DNA from: Adlercreutzia sp. ZJ304
Lineage (GTDB): Bacteria > Actinomycetota > Coriobacteriia > Coriobacteriales > Eggerthellaceae
Length of the DNA: 64,000 nucleotides
Direction of reading: 5' to 3'
Assembly (NCBI RefSeq): GCF_011039075.1
Contig: NZ_JAAKEG010000003.1
Span: forward strand, 99,836-163,835
Shown here one piece after another: positions 55,368 through 63,728 of the stretch. Positions within the stretch are counted from its first letter, which is position 1; every line of letters begins with the position of its first letter. The position numbers were made by a program, and so were the translations under genes. The notes beneath the pieces are model-generated. The model was not told where the DNA came from and did no database searches. It saw only the letters and a program-made list of their open reading frames with translations.

Positions 55368-56275
55368 CAGTTTGGCTTTGTTCGGGGCAGGGGGCGCAAA
55401 AGCCCGGCATGGGTTCCGACTTGCTAGATTTGCCCTTGGTGTCTGACACTTTCGACCTTATGTCGGATGCGCTTGACATAGATTTAAAGCGCTTATCGCG
55501 CGAAGGAACGCAAGAAGAAATAAATGGAGCTGTGGCTGCACAAGCGCTAACTATGGCTGTATCTGTCGGCGTTGGTAGCGTTTTGAAAGATGCCGGTTTT
55601 GCGCCGAGCGCCATAGTTGGTTTTTCGCTGGGGCAAATATCTGCACTTGTTTTAGCGGAGGTGCTTTCTCTTTCAGATGCGGCGGCACTTTTGCGGGTGC
55701 GCGCGAATGCTATGGCGCGTGCTTGCGAGGAAAATCCGGGTGCCATGCTTGCGCTAATGGGCGCTACTGTTGAAGACGCGCACCAGCTTTGCTGCACTGT
55801 GGCAAATGGCGATGTGTTGGTTCCTGCAAATATGAATGCCCCCGGGCAGGTTGTTATTTCGGGCACCTGTGAAGCTATAGAGCGTGCGCAACAGGCTTGG
55901 AAAGAGGCTGGGAAAAAGTGCGTGAAGTTGGCAACTGCCGGCGCATTTCATTCCCCCTTAATGTCTAGTGCGGCTTGCGAAGTGAAAAATTTCTGCGATA
56001 CGCTAAATTTTGCTACTCCAAGGTTTACTCTTTTATGCAATACCGACGCACAACCTTTCGATGCTAAACATGCCGCCGGGCGACTTGGTGCGCAAGTGCA
56101 AAGCGGAGTCATGTTTGAGCAGAGTGTGCGTGCCTTGCTTGAACAGGGCGAAACCAACTATGTTGAAGTGGGTTTCGGAGGTGTTCTTGCAAACTTGGTG
56201 AAGCGTATTGACCGCGCTACAACACGTACTAACATAGGTACTCGCGAACAACTAGACGCTTACTTGAACGCTTAG
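55364..56275 (+). CDS. fabD: Malonyl-CoA:ACP transacylase
   Basis: 303 aa from ATG 55364 (ATGA overlap with fabK). The nucleophile Ser88 lies in VGFSLGQISALV; the usual GHSLGE reads GFSLGQ here, so His before Ser and the following Glu are both changed. His196 in GAFHSPLM and the CSGQGAQKPGM start are standard. It loads malonyl groups onto ACP. The changed nucleophile elbow may be tolerated, since the flanking His position varies in the family. Confidence 0.93.
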   Translation: MTVWLCSGQGAQKPGMGSDLLDLPLVSDTFDLMSDALDIDLKRLSREGTQEEINGAVAAQALTMAVSVGVGSVLKDAGFAPSAIVGFSLGQISALVLAEVLSLSDAAALLRVRANAMARACEENPGAMLALMGATVEDAHQLCCTVANGDVLVPANMNAPGQVVISGTCEAIERAQQAWKEAGKKCVKLATAGAFHSPLMSSAACEVKNFCDTLNFATPRFTLLCNTDAQPFDAKHAAGRLGAQVQSGVMFEQSVRALLEQGETNYVEVGFGGVLANLVKRIDRATTRTNIGTREQLDAYLNA

Positions 56276-56282
56276 GAGCACA

Positions 56283-56705
56283 ATGGCAGTCAAAGAGATA
56301 ATTAAAGACGAAGATATATTGTCGAAGCCATGCGAAAAATGCACGGATGCTGATGCTGCGCTGGCGCAGGATCTACTTGATACAGTAGCGGCTACCGAAG
56401 ATATGGCATGTCTTGCGGCTAATCAAATTGGGGAAACGAAAGCTGCTATCTGTTATGTAGACGATAACGACGAGCCACATGTTATGTTCAATCCAGTTAT
56501 GAAGCGCGCGTTAGCTCCGTTTAAGACTGTCGAAGAATGCTTTTCTGTAGATGAGCCTCATAAAGTTACGCGCTTTCAGCGTATGACTGTAGAATATGAC
56601 GAGTTAGTAGATGGCAAGTTGGTGCCGCGTAAGCGTGAATTTCGCGATTGGACCGCGCAAGTTATTCAACACGGCATAGACCACACAAAGGGCAAAGTCA
56701 TATAG
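56283..56705 (+). CDS. Peptide deformylase-like protein lacking the catalytic Glu
   Basis: 140 aa, short for a deformylase. The three motifs are recognisable: MACLAANQIG (Gln48), EECFSVD (metal ligand Cys86) and QHGIDH (His130, His134). The catalytic Glu of HExDH is replaced by Gly131. Metal binding could be kept while deformylase activity should be weak or lost (inference from known mechanism). It sits 7 bases after fabD and ends at a terminator. A full-length deformylase presumably exists elsewhere in the genome. Confidence 0.75.
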   Translation: MAVKEIIKDEDILSKPCEKCTDADAALAQDLLDTVAATEDMACLAANQIGETKAAICYVDDNDEPHVMFNPVMKRALAPFKTVEECFSVDEPHKVTRFQRMTVEYDELVDGKLVPRKREFRDWTAQVIQHGIDHTKGKVI

Positions 56706-56714
56706 TTTTTGGTT

Positions 56715-56748
56715 ATTGGCGGCTTCCTAACAGTCGCCAATTTGTTTT
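56715..56748 (+). terminator. Terminator after the deformylase-like gene
   Basis: ATTGGCG (56715-56721) pairs with CGCCAAT (56735-56741), followed by TTGTTTT. It ends the acpP-fabK-fabD run just before the convergent TorD-like gene. The tail overlaps the start of the 43-bp direct repeat. Confidence 0.7.
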
Positions 56749-56784
56749 GCAACTCTATTTGTCAATATGTTCTCGGGGGTCGTG
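56742..56784 (+). repeat. Left 43-bp direct repeat flanking the dms region
   Basis: These 43 bases match 63434-63476 with two mismatches in the same orientation. This copy covers the last codons of the TorD-like gene (DPREHIDK) and its stop. Confidence 0.7.
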
Positions 56785-57399
56785 AGCCACCATGGATAGC
56801 AGGGCGCCTGCAAGTTTAACTACGCCTTGGTAGTATCCATCTGTGCATTCGTCGTAGATACACTGTTCGAGGGCGCCTATCCATGAGAGGGGATGCTCAG
56901 ACGTAAAGGTAGCGATATCTGTACTGCTTTGTTCGCCGTGGGAAGCGCGTTCGCAGAGCGTGGCAAGGTATAGAAGTTCAATGCCGATGTGATCTGCATA
57001 TTGGTTATTGTCATTCGAAATTTGCAGACCAGCTTCGCGCAAGAGACGTTGCATTTCGAACGTTGCCTCGCCGAACCCGATAGAGACGCTTTCTCCGCGA
57101 TAGAACGTCTCCCATGGAGCGGCACTCGGATGTGGCGGACCGACGAACAGGTGCGTATATTCTACTGAAATCTCTCGTACAAGGTCATCCTCGTTCATGA
57201 TCGCACGCTTGTTTTCGGCGTAGGCAAGGCAGTGTGAGATGGCGGTTGCCACTGCCTTATTCTTGAAGTTTGGGAATTCTCGCCAAAACGAAGGGTCAAC
57301 ACCATGGCGCTCTGTCTGACTCATGGGAGCAAGCAGAGAGTTGCCCAAAAAAGCGAACGTTTGGGAAAGCTCTGTCCATGTTTGAGAGTTGTAGTTCAT
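56755..57399 (-). CDS. TorD/DmsD-family redox enzyme chaperone
   Basis: 214 aa, all-helical pattern. The signature EYTHLFVGPPHPSAAPWETF and YADHIGIELLYLATL are typical. Such chaperones bind the Tat signal of a molybdoenzyme and help load its cofactor before export. AAAGGAT precedes the ATG. It is the last gene of the dmsABC-like operon, 149 bases after the membrane subunit gene, and its client is presumably the catalytic subunit at 59374-61806. Confidence 0.85.
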   Translation of the reverse strand: MNYNSQTWTELSQTFAFLGNSLLAPMSQTERHGVDPSFWREFPNFKNKAVATAISHCLAYAENKRAIMNEDDLVREISVEYTHLFVGPPHPSAAPWETFYRGESVSIGFGEATFEMQRLLREAGLQISNDNNQYADHIGIELLYLATLCERASHGEQSSTDIATFTSEHPLSWIGALEQCIYDECTDGYYQGVVKLAGALLSMVAHDPREHIDK

Positions 57400-57457
57400 C
57401 GAAGATCCTTTCTAGGGGCATGATGCGGCAGGTTCAGTGTCCAGTAGCACCATGGTT

Positions 57458-57496
57458 GCCCCTGCGCCTAAAGGGGGCACATTGCAGCGCAGGGGC
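57458..57496 (-). promoter_or_regulatory. Intercistronic GC-rich hairpin in the dms operon
   Basis: GCCCCTGCGC and GCGCAGGGGC pair perfectly over 10 bp around a 19-nt loop, between the membrane-subunit gene and the chaperone gene. No T-run follows on the minus strand, so it more likely stabilises or processes the mRNA than terminates it. Confidence 0.45.
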
Positions 57497-57548
57497 TCAA
57501 GGGGAGAATGCGCAGCTAAGGCATGACCTCAGTGCGTTTTCGGAGAGA

Positions 57549-58736
57549 CTATTCAGAGGTCTTTGTGGTGTGTGTAGACGAGGCACCCTCGCCCGCAATA
57601 AGCTTATTCGACAGAATCATGAAGATGAGTACACCCACCGAAACAACGCCGATCACCACGAGAATCTCAACAAAGGTTGGCGCATAGGAACCGAGCAGCA
57701 TCCACATATCTGCGGGATTCTGCTGCGCATCGAAGGTGCCAGATGCGATGCCGGGACCACCGTATACGTTGGGATGGATGAAGCTAGTAAACAGCAGCCA
57801 CACGCGCTTGCATGCTACACCAAGTACGACGAGTACACTGGCAAGCACAATTATGCCGCGCTTCTCGCGGTTTTTGGTTATGGCTAGTATCACAAACGGT
57901 ACTAGCAAACCGCAAATAATCTCGAACCAGAAGAACGGAGCTGTAGCGCCGGTGAGCATTTCAGAGAGAGCAACCGCCTCGCCCGCGCCCGGGTATGCCA
58001 TCGTGAGCAGTTCGCACGCAACGAAGTACGCATCCACGGCAATGAAAGTTGCCAATAGCTTGCCAAGTGATGCCATGAGGCTGTTATCGAATTTGGCGAT
58101 GTTTACTTTATCCAGCAGTATTAAACCGAGCAGCAACAACGCGAGGCCAGAGTCGAGTGCGGAAGCCACAAAGATTGGTGCCATAATTGCTGTGTACCAT
58201 GCACGTGCGATTTGCAAGCCGAAAATCCATGCCGTCACACTGTGTACGAGGATAGCTACCGGCAGTGCCACGTAGGATAGCTTGCGGACCTTGTCCTCGT
58301 CGCCTTTTTGCATCCAGACGAGGTCAAGGATGTTGATGACGAGATAGATTGTGATGATACACATATCCCATAGCAAAGGAGACATGAAGTTCGGTCCTGT
58401 AAGTATGCGCCATACCTTTGCGATGCCACCGAGATCGACAAGTACCAACATGCCGGCTACGCAGATGCACGCTGTAGAACAGATGACAGCGGGCTTAGCC
58501 ACGGTCTTGAACTTATCAATGCCGAACACGTGTGCCGAACTAGCCACGATTAGACCGCCGGCTGAAAGACCAACAAACAGCATGAACATACAAATGTATA
58601 GACCCCACGAGTTAGCATTTGACATACCGGTTACGGCTAAACCGTTTGCCAGCTGGTAGATCCAGCACGCCACACCGATAACGGCAAGCACGCCGAACAC
58701 GCCCAAGACAGGCTTTTTGAAAGTATTGGTTTGCAT
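57549..58736 (-). CDS. NrfD/PsrC-type membrane anchor subunit
   Basis: 395 aa from ATG 58736, which has AGGGG at good spacing; the GTG at 58745 is the alternative. It has eight or more membrane spans (GLYICMFMLFVGLSAGGLIV, LIYQ-type helices, FFWFEIICGLLVPFVILAI). Members of this family pass electrons between menaquinol and the iron-sulfur subunit. The gene follows the four-cluster ferredoxin-like subunit and completes a three-subunit CISM oxidoreductase. The long C-terminal loop contains NVYGGPGIASGTFDAQQ. Confidence 0.85.
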   Translation of the reverse strand: MQTNTFKKPVLGVFGVLAVIGVACWIYQLANGLAVTGMSNANSWGLYICMFMLFVGLSAGGLIVASSAHVFGIDKFKTVAKPAVICSTACICVAGMLVLVDLGGIAKVWRILTGPNFMSPLLWDMCIITIYLVINILDLVWMQKGDEDKVRKLSYVALPVAILVHSVTAWIFGLQIARAWYTAIMAPIFVASALDSGLALLLLGLILLDKVNIAKFDNSLMASLGKLLATFIAVDAYFVACELLTMAYPGAGEAVALSEMLTGATAPFFWFEIICGLLVPFVILAITKNREKRGIIVLASVLVVLGVACKRVWLLFTSFIHPNVYGGPGIASGTFDAQQNPADMWMLLGSYAPTFVEILVVIGVVSVGVLIFMILSNKLIAGEGASSTHTTKTSE

Positions 58737-58747
58737 GGTTGACACCC

Positions 58748-59365
58748 CTAGCTGACGTAGAAGACCTGCGGGCGCGTGCCCTTGTCTTCGAGTAGAATAC
58801 GGACAGATTTCTCGTGTTTTAGCTTCGAGATTTCGGAATCCGGATCATCGAGGTCGCCGAAGACGCGTGCGCGAACAGGGCAGCATTCAACGCACATCGG
58901 CTGCTCGTCGCGATTGGTACGCTCTTTGCACAGCGTGCACTTTTCCATGACGCCGCGCTCTCTTTCTACAACCTCTTTATCTCCGTATTTGAAGTCCGGT
59001 TTACGAACGGGCTCAGCCCAGTTGAAAACGCGGGCGTTATAAGGACAGGCGGCCATGCACATGCGGCAGCCGATGCACTTGTCGTAGTCGATTTCTACGC
59101 GACCCTTTTCATCCTTGTAGGTGGCTCCGGTTGGGCACACCTTCTCGCAGGCTGGGTTCTCGCAGTGTTGACAAGCAAGCGGCAAATATGTGCGCGTTAC
59201 ATTAGGAAACGTTCCCAAGGAGCCATCTTCATGATCGCATCCTTCGGTTATCACGCGATTCCAAGCCATGCCCTGCGGTACGCTGTTTTGCATTTTGCAC
59301 GCGAACGCGCAGGTTTGACAGCCTATGCAGCGATCAGTGTTGATTGCGATTGCAAGTTTTGTCAT
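58748..59365 (-). CDS. Iron-sulfur electron-transfer subunit (DmsB-like)
   Basis: 205 aa from ATG 59365. Four clusters of cysteines fit four [4Fe-4S] centres: CIGCQTCAFAC, CQHCENPACEKVCP, CIGCRMCMAACP and CTLCKERT with CVECCP. It carries electrons between the membrane subunit and the molybdenum subunit on the outer face, and is probably co-exported with the Tat-signal catalytic subunit. It starts 8 bases after the catalytic subunit gene. Confidence 0.92.
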   Translation of the reverse strand: MTKLAIAINTDRCIGCQTCAFACKMQNSVPQGMAWNRVITEGCDHEDGSLGTFPNVTRTYLPLACQHCENPACEKVCPTGATYKDEKGRVEIDYDKCIGCRMCMAACPYNARVFNWAEPVRKPDFKYGDKEVVERERGVMEKCTLCKERTNRDEQPMCVECCPVRARVFGDLDDPDSEISKLKHEKSVRILLEDKGTRPQVFYVS

Positions 59366-59373
59366 CTTTTTAC

Positions 59374-61806
59374 CTACGCTTTCTTCACGTCGACAAGCAC
59401 GTCGTTGTAGAGTATCTGGGGACCGAACTTCATCTTGTAGCAACGCTCTACTAGATTCGAATTAGTGACGTTTTGCAGGAAACCCTTCTTGTAATACTTG
59501 CTGTACGTCGTCTCGGCCATGAATAGCACGCCGGGTCGAATACCCTCGTCAAGAACGGCTCGGCAGACGAAGTCTCCGCGGTCGTTGAACACCAGCACGT
59601 CGTCTCCATTTTTAATTCCGCGTGCTTCGGCATCGGAGGGGTGCATGGTTACGCACGGGCTGTAGTTTTCTTGGAACCACTCAGAAGAGCTGTAAAACGC
59701 ATGGATGCGATAGCGCGTCTTTCCCTGCATGAATACGAGTGGATATGTCTCCTTGAGCGGGTTGCCGTCATAGGCTTCATCGCATGTCTCATAGGAAGGA
59801 AATGCTTGTCCCTCATCGACTAGATCCTCGTAGTAAAGCTCAAGCCGCTTTGTTGGGGTCTTGAAGATTGGCTCGTGATAACCCACCTGATCTTCAACTG
59901 GATTGTCGCCGTTCTTTAGCGGCAGCATGCAGTCGTTGGCAATCAGGTTCTCGTAAGTTATTCCCTCCAAGTTACCCTTGAGGTTAGATAGCTGTTTGCG
60001 ATTAAGTTCGTCATAGTTTTTCGGTAGATACTGATCGTATCCCCACTCTGCGAGAATAAGCCGCTCTATTTCCAGATCGGTCTTGCTTTCGAACAGCGGA
60101 TCGATACACTTCTGGGCAATGTAGACGTGGTTCTGCGAGACGCGTACATTCTTGTATTCTTCCGTGTTCTCAAATTTGCTGCACGCAGGCAAGACGATAT
60201 CTGCGTAGTCAACTGCAGATGAGTGGTAAATGTCGATTATAGCGAAGAAATCGAGCGACTTGATCCAGTCGATTGTGGCATTCGCGTTTGCTGCACGCAG
60301 GGTGAACGCATCTCCGAATGTAATAGCGGCGTGAATGTCGTTGGGCTTTGATGCAACCTCATACAAACGCATCTTGTTTTCGGACAGCTTTGCCCATTCC
60401 GGAAGCGGCCATGCGGTAAGCGTACCCGACAAGCTGCCGCCGCCCGCGCTGTAAAACCCAACACTAGCCCCAAGTTTGCCGTAATTGCCTGTAAGAGAGG
60501 CAATGATCGCAATGGCGTGTCCAAGTACATCGGCGTTGGCGTATTTATCAGGACCGCCTTCGGCACAATTAATAGTTGCGGGACCTCGGTTTGCATAGTC
60601 ATCAGCAATCTGCGCTATCGTTTGCGCATCAATACCTGATCGTTCGGCTGCCCATTCGAGTGTGTATTCTTCCAATTTTTCCTTTAGTAGTGTGAACTCG
60701 GTGGCTACGCTGCGACCATCCAGTGTGAATTCGCCTTCGATTGCGGGGACAGCGCCTTCCTGATCGTACGGAACTGCCGTGCCACTTGCTTCATCCCATA
60801 CCATCGAATGGACGATTGTGGCGTTTTTCTTGCCGATACGGTTTGTGCCGGTCATCTTCTCGCCCACAAGTTCGCCAGTTTCGCGATCAACTAGGAAAGG
60901 ATACGACGTGTAGTTTTTCATGTAGTCCTCGTCGTACCACTTATTTTCAATGATATGTTGTGCCATTCCCAGTATGACGGCTACGTCCTCGGCGGGTTTG
61001 ACCGGTACCCATTGATCGGACTTCGCTGCTGTTGGCGATAAGCGCGGATCGAAGGTGATAATCTTTGCGCCTGCTTCACGCGCATCTACCAGCGCTTGCG
61101 TCCAAATAATGCCGCTCTCGGCAAGGTTGTCGCCGATATTGATAATTGTTGAAGCGTGCTTCATCTCCCAAATCGAGTTAACCGAATTTCCGTTAACAGT
61201 CTGAAGCGCCGGTTCACAGCCGTTGGCGATGCCGCGGTCAAGACCTGTAAGTCCGCCACCCTCGGCATTTAGAAATACGTCTACGAATGAAAATCCTTGA
61301 CCCAGACTAGCTTCGACCGATTTTTTCACATATAGACTGCCGGCTCCGTATTTTTCCTGCACGGCTTTCACGTTGTCAGCTATCTCTTTGACAGCCTCAT
61401 CCCAACTAATAACTTCGAATTTGCCCTCGCCTCGTTCGCCGACGCGCCTGAGTGGGGTCTGCAATCTGTCAGCTGCGTAAACATGTTGGACTTCGTTGAT
61501 TCCGCGTAGGCAAATCTTGCGATAGCGATCATCTTTCATGGGACGCGGTTCTATTTTGGCAAGGCGTCCATCTCGAACTGTTGCTTTCAGCCCGCATCCG
61601 CCAAGGCAATGAAAGTTATGACAGAGGTAGCAGGTCTTTTCTTCTGACTGTTCCTCCGCTAGAGCTTGAGTAGGCGCAAGCCATGAGCTTGTGCTGAACA
61701 TGCTGCCCGATGCGGCACCCACAGCACCTGTGATGGCTGCGGCCTTCACAAAGCCGCGGCGCGACATCGTCGCGTTTGCGAGTGAATTGCGTTTGGTTTC
61801 GTTCAT
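59374..61806 (-). CDS. Tat-exported molybdopterin oxidoreductase, catalytic subunit
   Basis: 810 aa from ATG 61806 (GAGGAGGGA upstream). The twin-arginine signal is MSRRGFVKAAAITGAVGA, ending near QALA. A [4Fe-4S] site follows (Cys59, Cys62, Cys67 or Cys71, and Cys99 in ICLRG). DMSO-reductase superfamily segments include INIGDNLAESG, ITFDPRLSPTA, NYGKLGASVGFYSAGGGSLSG and CVTMHPSDAEARGIKNGD. Cys197 in ANGCEPALQ is a possible molybdenum ligand. The substrate is not readable: close groups include DMSO, polysulfide and catechol-type reductases of gut Coriobacteriia. It is the first gene of the operon with the B, C and TorD-like genes. Confidence 0.88.
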   Translation of the reverse strand: MNETKRNSLANATMSRRGFVKAAAITGAVGAASGSMFSTSSWLAPTQALAEEQSEEKTCYLCHNFHCLGGCGLKATVRDGRLAKIEPRPMKDDRYRKICLRGINEVQHVYAADRLQTPLRRVGERGEGKFEVISWDEAVKEIADNVKAVQEKYGAGSLYVKKSVEASLGQGFSFVDVFLNAEGGGLTGLDRGIANGCEPALQTVNGNSVNSIWEMKHASTIINIGDNLAESGIIWTQALVDAREAGAKIITFDPRLSPTAAKSDQWVPVKPAEDVAVILGMAQHIIENKWYDEDYMKNYTSYPFLVDRETGELVGEKMTGTNRIGKKNATIVHSMVWDEASGTAVPYDQEGAVPAIEGEFTLDGRSVATEFTLLKEKLEEYTLEWAAERSGIDAQTIAQIADDYANRGPATINCAEGGPDKYANADVLGHAIAIIASLTGNYGKLGASVGFYSAGGGSLSGTLTAWPLPEWAKLSENKMRLYEVASKPNDIHAAITFGDAFTLRAANANATIDWIKSLDFFAIIDIYHSSAVDYADIVLPACSKFENTEEYKNVRVSQNHVYIAQKCIDPLFESKTDLEIERLILAEWGYDQYLPKNYDELNRKQLSNLKGNLEGITYENLIANDCMLPLKNGDNPVEDQVGYHEPIFKTPTKRLELYYEDLVDEGQAFPSYETCDEAYDGNPLKETYPLVFMQGKTRYRIHAFYSSSEWFQENYSPCVTMHPSDAEARGIKNGDDVLVFNDRGDFVCRAVLDEGIRPGVLFMAETTYSKYYKKGFLQNVTNSNLVERCYKMKFGPQILYNDVLVDVKKA

Positions 61807-61914
61807 AGAATCCCTCCTCTTCTCGTCATTCACCCATCCGGCAGAGTAAACCGATGCTGCGTGTGTTAAAACGGACAGATGCGGAAATATAGCTATGGGC
61901 AGATAGGAGTTGAG
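61807..61914. promoter_or_regulatory. Divergent promoter region, dms operon and MocR gene
   Basis: This 108-bp spacer separates the divergent starts. Two direct repeats, GGACAGAT (61873-61880) and GGGCAGAT (61897-61904), are 24 bp apart start to start, an arrangement often used by MocR-type regulators. No convincing -35/-10 pair could be fixed by eye. Confidence 0.4.
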
Positions 61915-63375
61915 GTGAGCGCGAAGAGAAAGGCTGAGGTATTTCTGCAGCTTGATGAGGCGGCGAGAGCACCGCTTTACCAGCAGATATACGAACAGAT
62001 TCGCGACGCTGTCACGTCGGGTAGGCTTGTCCAAGGTGACAGGCTTGTCTCCATTCGTAAACTCTCTTCAGATCTAGGTGTGTCGCACACAACTGTCGAG
62101 CAAGCCTATCTTCAGCTTGCTACCGAGGGGCTTGTTGTGAATGTGCCGCGTTCTGGATACATTGTTGAGCACATCGACTCCGACTACTTCAAGTTAGAGC
62201 GCGCATCTAGTGAGGATGAGGTGCGTAAGCTAGCCGAATCTCGCGATCGAGAGGCATTCTTCGCGGAGAACCGAAGTGGTGGCGAAGTGCGCTACGACTT
62301 CTCGCATGCCAATTTGCAGCCCGACTCCTTTCCCGTGCGCATTTGGCGGCAGCTTCTCAACGAGGTTCTGTATGCCCAAACAGCCCCCGAGCTTGCCCGC
62401 TATGCCTACACCGACAAGGTTGGTTCGTTGCAGGTGGAGCTGGCGCGACTGCTTTCCCGGACGCGTGGTGTCGATTGTTCTCCCGAGCAGATTGTTGTGC
62501 AGGCGGGGACGGGTGAGGCGCTTACCATGATCATGCAGCTCTTCAACCGGACAACCGACGTTATTGGCATGGAGGATCCCGGCTATGCCACCGTGCACGA
62601 GGTGGCGCGTCGCCAAGGCTTTTCTATGGTTTCGCTGCCCACCGACCAAGGTGTTGAAGCTTTTCTTGCAGCTGTAGAGCGGCATCGCCCTACGATTATA
62701 TTCAGCACTCCTTCACATCAGTTTCCCACAGGGCTGCTTTTGCCGCTTGATGCGCGCACGCGGCTGTTAAAGTGGTCTGAGGAACACGACGCCTACATTA
62801 TCGAAGACGATAGCTGTAACGAGTTTCGTTACGCCACACGTCCTGTCCCGTCGCTGCAGTCGCTCGATGCTTACGGGAGAGTAATCTACTTATGTAACGT
62901 GTCGAAGGCGCTCTCGCCGAGCCTGCGCATAGCTTACGCGGTGCTGCCTCCGCGATTGCTGGAACGCTACTGGGATCTGTTTAACTATGCGCATCCGTCT
63001 GTTTCTTGGCTTGAACAGGAGACACTTGCCCGGTTTATCGCCCAAGGGTACTGGGACGCTCATGTGCGCAAGACGGCAAAAGGTAATCGTCGCCGGCATG
63101 ATGAGCTTCTGCGCTGTCTGCGTTCCGAGATGGGCGACATTCTGAATATTTCGGGTACCGATACAGGCATGCACTTATACGTAACTGTGCGCAACGGCAT
63201 GAGCGAACAGCAACTTATCGATACGGCGCTTGCGCAAGGCGTGAAAGTGTATGGTACCGCCCGCATGCGTTTTCCTGATACCGCTTCCACGAGCAGCGTG
63301 ATGATTGGCTTTTCCGCCATCGCATTCGAAGATATTGAGCCGGGCGTAAAAGCCCTGCGTCGCGCTTGGCTTTGA
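61915..63375 (+). CDS. MocR/GntR-type PLP-dependent transcription regulator
   Basis: 486 aa from GTG 61915, which has AGGAG 5 bases upstream (ATG 61879 is the alternative). The N-terminal winged helix has APLYQQIYEQIRDAVTSG and SIRKLSSDLGVSHTTVEQAY. The aminotransferase-like domain has SHANLQPDSFP, GTGEALTMIM, MEDPGYATV, IIEDDSCNEFRY and the PLP-lysine segment NVSKALSPSLRIAY. Such proteins sense an amine, amino acid or PLP state. Divergent placement suggests it controls the dms operon, perhaps in response to the substrate (inference). Confidence 0.88.
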   Translation: MSAKRKAEVFLQLDEAARAPLYQQIYEQIRDAVTSGRLVQGDRLVSIRKLSSDLGVSHTTVEQAYLQLATEGLVVNVPRSGYIVEHIDSDYFKLERASSEDEVRKLAESRDREAFFAENRSGGEVRYDFSHANLQPDSFPVRIWRQLLNEVLYAQTAPELARYAYTDKVGSLQVELARLLSRTRGVDCSPEQIVVQAGTGEALTMIMQLFNRTTDVIGMEDPGYATVHEVARRQGFSMVSLPTDQGVEAFLAAVERHRPTIIFSTPSHQFPTGLLLPLDARTRLLKWSEEHDAYIIEDDSCNEFRYATRPVPSLQSLDAYGRVIYLCNVSKALSPSLRIAYAVLPPRLLERYWDLFNYAHPSVSWLEQETLARFIAQGYWDAHVRKTAKGNRRRHDELLRCLRSEMGDILNISGTDTGMHLYVTVRNGMSEQQLIDTALAQGVKVYGTARMRFPDTASTSSVMIGFSAIAFEDIEPGVKALRRAWL

Positions 63376-63728
63376 GTTGTTACGTTAAGAAGCGAAGTGG
63401 CAACTGAAACTAATATTACTTTTCGCTGTTTTGTTGTCTTGCAACGCTATTTGTCAATATGTTCTCGGGGGTCGTGTAGGGTGTTTGTTGCCAATAGCCG
63501 CCAATACAAGTTTTGTGCCAGTTTTCTGTAAGATTTCTGCAAGATTTGTATACATTAAAAGTTGCAATTGAGCAGATTTGCGACGTAATAGCTGTTGCAA
63601 ACAGTTGATTTCATAGCGATTTTCGGTGTCACTAAATATCGCATTTCTGATACATAGGCATTAGATGTCATATCTAAGATTTTAAGAGAATTGCGTACTC
63701 TTAAATTATTAGAAAGGTATAAAAAGAT
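63376..63728. other. Intergenic region with the right direct repeat
   Basis: A 353-bp AT-rich gap. It contains the 43-bp copy of the TorD-gene end (63434-63476), an 11-bp inverted match (AGCCGCCAATA) to the terminator region near 56714-56724, and short TTTCTGTAAGATTTCTGCAA-like tracts. No gene is seen. Confidence 0.5.
63434..63476 (+). repeat. Right 43-bp direct repeat flanking the dms region
   Basis: It matches 56742-56784 in the same orientation with two mismatches. It would encode, on the minus strand, the last residues of the TorD-like chaperone, but no chaperone gene continues here, so it is a fragment. Confidence 0.7.
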
